From an uncultured Clostridia bacterium (GTDB lineage: Bacteria; Bacillota; Clostridia; Christensenellales; UBA1242), in the NCBI GenBank assembly GCA_934725745.1, contig CAKVCH010000015.1:1-8772 (forward strand): a stretch of DNA of 8,772 bases, in the 5' to 3' direction. Both the position numbers and the translations under genes were made by a program. Shown here in pieces: positions 5,640 to 8,772 of the stretch. How positions within the stretch are numbered: position 1 is the stretch's first letter; each line of letters opens with the position of its first letter. The notes below the pieces were generated by a model. That model was given only the letters and a program-made list of their open reading frames with translations, was not told the origin of the DNA and searched no databases.

Positions 5640-7691
5640 ATGAATAAAGTTTATGAACCATTGTTCACGCCTTGGAAAATCGGCAATGTCGAAATTAAAA
5701 ATAGAATCGTCGTTTGTCCAATGGGCGGAACATCTCTTTTCGGATGGATGGAGCCTCATCATTTTGATAAGGACGCGGGAGATTTTTTCCTTGACCTTGC
5801 TCGCCACGACGCAGGGCTTATAATCCCAGGGATTGCACCTATTCGCAATATGATTGGAAATAGGTGGCTTTATAAAGCAAATGGCGCTTTTAAAAAACTT
5901 AAACCATATATGGAAGAAATCCATAAAACAGGCGCAAAACTTTTTGTGCAACTTACGGCGGGATTTGGTAGGTCGTTTTCTATTCCACAATCGCTTGCTG
6001 GGATTGCAAAAAAGAAATTTTTGCGCGGAATGTTAAAACCAATTATTGACATTGATAGACTCACCGCTTCGCCAAGCGAACTTCCTTCAAGGTGGCTTGC
6101 TGGTTACAAGTGTAGAGCGCTTACAAAACAAGAAATTTTGGATATGATTGACGGATTTGCGAAAACCGCCAAAAAATGCCAAGAAGCGGGCGTTGACGGG
6201 GTGGAAATTCACGCCGTTCACGAAGGATATTTGCTCGACCAATTTACCCTTCCTTACACAAATAACAGAGACGACGAATACGGCGGAAGTTTTGAAAATA
6301 GATACAGATTCGCAGTTGAAATAGTAAAGGCTATCAAAAAAGAATGTGGCGAAGACTACCCTGTTTCTCTTAGATATTCCGCAGTAAGTAAAACCAAAGG
6401 TTTCTGCGAAGGGGCTGTTCCTGGCGAAAAGTACAAGGAAGTTGGAAGAGACATAAAAGAAAGCGAAAAGGCTGTCAAATATCTTCAAGACGCGGGCTAT
6501 GATATGTTAAACACCGACAACGGCACATACGACGCTTGGTATTGGGCTCATCCACCAGCGTATATGCCACAAAACTGCAATCTTGAAGATGTCGCGCACA
6601 TTAAACAATTTTGCGACATTCCTGTTGTTTGCGCGGGAAGAATGGAAGCTGGTACGGCGTCAAAAGCAATCAAAGACGGTCAAATCGACGCTATGGGCGT
6701 TGCAAGGCAATTCTTGACCGACCCACACTGGGTAAGTAAACTTAAAGAAGACCGCATAGAAGACATTATGCCTTGTATTTGTTGCCACAACGCATGCTTC
6801 CCTATGGCGCACTATAAAGGCGTTGCGTGTGACGCAACAATGGAAGATTCGTCGCATATGGCAAGATGTGCCTTAAATCCACAAACAATGGACGGCGGAA
6901 AATACGACTACGAAATGGCTAAAAAGCCTAAGAATATCGCAATTATTGGCGGTGGAATCGGCGGAATGGAAGTTGCGCGTGTTGCAACTCTTCGCGGACA
7001 TAAGGTCACAATTTATGAAAAAAGCAATTCATTGGGCGGTGTTTTTGTTCAAGCGTCGGCGCCAAGTTTTAAGGAGAAAGATAGGCAACTCCTTAAATGG
7101 TACGACAGGCAAATGAAAGAACTCGGCATTGAAATTAAATTTAGCACAAAAGTGTCCGACTTGTGCGAAATTTTAGCAGACGAATATGTCATTGCAACAG
7201 GTTCGACCCCTAGAAAACTCAAAATGGATGGCGCGGAGAGATGTCTTGACGCTATTGACTATTTGAAAGGTAAAGAAGTTGGTGACAATGTCGTTATCGT
7301 TGGCGGTGGACTTACAGGTTGCGAAATCGCATACGACCTTATTTTGAAAGGCAAAAAGCCTACAATCGTTGAAGCAAAAGACGACATTATGGCTGTTTCT
7401 GGACTTTGTCTTGCAAACTCGTCTTTCCTAAGAGACTACTTTAAGTACAAAAAGACGCCAGTTTATCTTGAAAGTAAACTCACAAAAATAAACGATAAAA
7501 CAGTCGAAGTCGAGACAAAAGACGGCGAAACACACAAAATTAAAGCGGACGATATTATTACTTGCATTGGTTACAACTCCGCCCCACTTTGCGAAGAATC
7601 AGGCAATATTCATATCGTTGGCGACGCAAAACGCGTAGGCAATCTAAGAACTGTTATTTGGCGTGCGTGGGATGTTGCTACAAGATTGTAA
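5640..7691 (+). CDS. FMN/4Fe-4S/FAD ene-reductase (2-enoate reductase / 2,4-dienoyl-CoA reductase / BaiCD family)
   Basis: A 683-residue multidomain flavoenzyme at the usual full length of the family; in characterised relatives NAD(P)H electrons pass through FAD and a 4Fe-4S cluster to FMN, which reduces an activated C=C bond. Residues 1-370 form the old-yellow-enzyme barrel: PLFTPWKIGNVEIKNR at 7-22, the active-site segment HAVHEGYLLDQF at 191-202 (His191, His194, Tyr197), and YGGSFENRYRF at 214-224. Cluster cysteines are C379, C382 and C386, then C410 in CALNP, with an extra C397 between. The FAD dinucleotide motif is GGGIGG at 437-442 with Glu460; a second one, GGGLTG at 555-560 with Glu578, should bind NAD(P)H. 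ATG (518-521 region) and GDA (661-663) motifs are present. HAVHEGYLLDQ is, from memory, typical of clostridial enoate and bile-acid (BaiCD) reductases. The substrate is not determined. It is cytoplasmic and single-gene, with AGGGGG five bases before the ATG. Confidence 0.93.
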   Translation: MNKVYEPLFTPWKIGNVEIKNRIVVCPMGGTSLFGWMEPHHFDKDAGDFFLDLARHDAGLIIPGIAPIRNMIGNRWLYKANGAFKKLKPYMEEIHKTGAKLFVQLTAGFGRSFSIPQSLAGIAKKKFLRGMLKPIIDIDRLTASPSELPSRWLAGYKCRALTKQEILDMIDGFAKTAKKCQEAGVDGVEIHAVHEGYLLDQFTLPYTNNRDDEYGGSFENRYRFAVEIVKAIKKECGEDYPVSLRYSAVSKTKGFCEGAVPGEKYKEVGRDIKESEKAVKYLQDAGYDMLNTDNGTYDAWYWAHPPAYMPQNCNLEDVAHIKQFCDIPVVCAGRMEAGTASKAIKDGQIDAMGVARQFLTDPHWVSKLKEDRIEDIMPCICCHNACFPMAHYKGVACDATMEDSSHMARCALNPQTMDGGKYDYEMAKKPKNIAIIGGGIGGMEVARVATLRGHKVTIYEKSNSLGGVFVQASAPSFKEKDRQLLKWYDRQMKELGIEIKFSTKVSDLCEILADEYVIATGSTPRKLKMDGAERCLDAIDYLKGKEVGDNVVIVGGGLTGCEIAYDLILKGKKPTIVEAKDDIMAVSGLCLANSSFLRDYFKYKKTPVYLESKLTKINDKTVEVETKDGETHKIKADDIITCIGYNSAPLCEESGNIHIVGDAKRVGNLRTVIWRAWDVATRL

Positions 7692-7703
7692 TTTAAAAAA
7701 AAG

Positions 7704-7742
7704 TTGATATTGATATTTTAAAAAATAATTGATATTTTAAAA
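7704..7742. repeat. 19-bp AT-rich tandem repeat
   Basis: TTGATATTTTAAAA occurs at 7710-7723 and again at 7729-7742, a 19-bp period, and a partial copy TTGATAT precedes at 7704-7710. It sits between the reductase stop codon and the terminator hairpin. Confidence 0.6.
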
Positions 7743-7744
7743 GC

Positions 7745-7776
7745 AAAAGGCACTTACATTTCGTAAGTGCCTTTTT
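7745..7776. terminator. Strong bidirectional terminator
   Basis: AAAAGGCACTTAC (7745-7757) pairs perfectly with GTAAGTGCCTTTT (7763-7775) in a 13-bp stem with a 5-base loop, ATTTC. Ts follow on the + strand and a T-rich tail (GCTTTTAAAA) follows on the - strand. It lies between the converging reductase and aconitase X genes and should end both transcripts. Confidence 0.95.
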
Positions 7777-7807
7777 AATGTTTTAAAATAGATATAACTA
7801 AAATATT

Positions 7808-8251
7808 TTAGTCAAGAAGTGTGACTGTGCCGTCTTCGTCAACGCGGATTTTGTCGCCAGACTTGATTTCGCTTAGGATTTTACTTCCCAACTTATCAAT
7901 TGCGATAATTTTGGAGTTTTCCCAGTTCTTTGCCAAAATCACACCGCTTGCTGCGAGTGAATCAATTTCTTCACTAAAAAGCATTGCCGATGGATTGATT
8001 CCCATTTGGCAGATTGTTTGAATAACAAGACCGCCCGTTGTCGAACCTATTGTTTGTGGCAATATAAGCGCGACGCCCGTCAAATTTTTGCCGTAAACAT
8101 CAGGATTATTTTGGTCAGAACCAATCACCTTTTTTGCATTTTTAAGTGCTGATTTTTGAAATGTAGCGAGTGTGTTTAGTCCTTGGCGGGAAACAATCGC
8201 TTCCCCTTCATATGTTCCTTTACAAATAACTCTTCCTTTAAAAGTTTTCAT
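7808..8251 (-). CDS. Aconitase X small (swivel) subunit, DUF126
   Basis: A 147-residue protein matching the swivel domain of aconitase X, the separate small subunit of two-subunit AcnX enzymes. The opening KGRVICKGTYEGEAIVS (5-21) and the block GVALILPQTIGSTTGGLVI (59-77) are the family core; GSTTGG at 69-74 is the loop expected to help close over the substrate. IDSLAASGVILA (96-107) and a final strand with GDKIRVDEDGTV follow. Known AcnX members are dehydratases acting on cis-3-hydroxy-L-proline or on (R)-5-phosphomevalonate; which applies here cannot be read. Its start overlaps the large-subunit stop in TAATG, and GGGGGTG (8265-8259) provides a ribosome site inside the upstream gene, so translation is probably coupled, as expected for partners in a fixed complex. 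Confidence 0.88.
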   Translation of the reverse strand: MKTFKGRVICKGTYEGEAIVSRQGLNTLATFQKSALKNAKKVIGSDQNNPDVYGKNLTGVALILPQTIGSTTGGLVIQTICQMGINPSAMLFSEEIDSLAASGVILAKNWENSKIIAIDKLGSKILSEIKSGDKIRVDEDGTVTLLD

Positions 8252-8772
8252 TACTTTTCACCCCCACAAATAATTTTGACGATGTCATCATCTTTGTAAT
8301 AACGCGACTTTGAATATGTCCTAAGTTTATTACTGTTTGTTATAATAGGTTTTCCGCCTGCTATTGGATTGTTTGTATACATAAGTGGACAAATAGAAGA
8401 AAATTTAACGCCGTAAGACACCAATTTTTTATATTCTTCTGTCTTTTTAAACTCATCCAAGACATTTGGGGATGTCGTCATAATTGTTCTAAGAGAAACC
8501 TTTTTTCTTCCCGACGAATTAAAGCCTTCTTCAAGTTTTTTCGACCACGAAACAAGTTGCGAGAGCGTTAAATGTGGGCAACCGATAAAGCAAATTCTAG
8601 GTTTTGCATTCTTGTTCTTCCACATAACAGGGTAACTGTTGTAAATTCTTTCTAGTTCCTTGTCGTCAATGACATATTTTTTTGTTTTTTCAGCGATGAT
8701 TTTGTCGCCAAGTTTCTTTGCTTCTGGGGTCAAATTTTCAATATGATAAAGCCCAACTGCGCCATTTGAAGC
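8251..8772 (-). CDS. Aconitase X large catalytic subunit (DUF521), C-terminal part, 5' partial
   Basis: The reading frame runs open to the window edge, so the N-terminal part is missing; 173 residues are visible. The visible start ASNGAVGLYHIENLTPEA (8772 down to about 8719) matches the glycine-rich and YHI-xx-TPEA segment of aconitase X catalytic subunits. Cys65 in FIGCPH and Cys128 in ICPLMY (numbering from the edge) are the conserved cysteines expected to bind the iron-sulfur or iron centre; the third should lie upstream. TNSNKLRTYS near residues 145-154 and the terminal CGGEK also fit the family. A TTG at 8733-8731 would be a false start because homology continues through it. Together with the small subunit it forms one cytoplasmic hydro-lyase. 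Genes farther upstream, outside the window, would reveal the pathway. Confidence 0.9.
   Translation of the reverse strand, partial: ASNGAVGLYHIENLTPEAKKLGDKIIAEKTKKYVIDDKELERIYNSYPVMWKNKNAKPRICFIGCPHLTLSQLVSWSKKLEEGFNSSGRKKVSLRTIMTTSPNVLDEFKKTEEYKKLVSYGVKFSSICPLMYTNNPIAGGKPIITNSNKLRTYSKSRYYKDDDIVKIICGGEK

Noticed and set aside
5607..6488. - strand ORFs of 127, 64 and 133 aa
   Set aside because: They are antisense to the well-supported oxidoreductase gene, with no family resemblance or ribosome sites.
8731..8733. TTG at 8733 as start of the aconitase X large subunit
   Set aside because: The family-typical segment (GAVGLYHIEN) continues upstream in the same frame to the window edge, so the gene is cut, not short.
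1..8772. Recoding of TGA, because all eight visible stops are TAA or TAG
   Set aside because: All genes have full-length frames under the standard code and use TGG for Trp; in an AT-rich genome the absence of TGA among eight stops is not telling.
1..8772. CRISPR array, phage, toxin-antitoxin or defence island
   Set aside because: No regularly spaced repeats and no recognisable nuclease, integrase or toxin genes; the one tandem repeat is two AT-rich units.

Overview
This is an AT-rich window from what looks like an anaerobic Bacillota genome, probably clostridial or of gut type. The evidence is purine-rich AGGAG/GGGG ribosome binding sites, sigma-A type promoters (TTGACA/TATAAT), TAA and TAG stops only, a clostridial-type flavin/iron-sulfur reductase, and a surface lipoprotein of the kind common in gut Firmicutes. 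The assignment is an inference, and no gene here fixes the genus. All large ORFs read cleanly in the standard code.

Layout. (1) 1-2168, + strand: the 3' part of a secreted lipoprotein gene (lipobox Leu-Ser-Gly-Cys visible at 28-39), followed after 14 bases by an alpha/beta hydrolase with a complete Ser-Asp-His triad. The two are probably co-transcribed. (2) 2169-2740: mostly non-coding. It contains a possible IS3-family end and a monocistronic initiator tRNA-fMet gene on the - strand with a perfect consensus promoter and its own terminator. (3) 2762-3100, +: a small stand-alone protein resembling the extra domain of Nif3/YqfO proteins. (4) 3323-5311, -: a family 2 glycosyltransferase with a strong promoter, then a membrane-anchored extracytoplasmic protein of unknown function, ended by a clear terminator. 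(5) 5312-5639: a divergent control region with two near-identical TTTTCGT(T/G)CG sites 52 bp apart and an orphan terminator-like hairpin. (6) 5640-7691, +: a 683-aa FMN/4Fe-4S/FAD oxidoreductase of the 2-enoate reductase, 2,4-dienoyl-CoA reductase and BaiCD type. (7) 7808-8772, -: a two-gene aconitase X (AcnX) operon, the small swivel subunit following the large catalytic subunit, which is cut by the window edge. A strong bidirectional hairpin separates regions 6 and 7.

The genes form several short transcription units rather than one pathway. The most interesting points are the two-subunit AcnX dehydratase of unknown substrate facing an ene-reductase, the paired candidate operator sites before the reductase, the lengthened iron-sulfur segment of that reductase, and the Cys/His module at the mature N-terminus of the lipoprotein. 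No CRISPR array, intact transposase, phage gene or defence system is visible.
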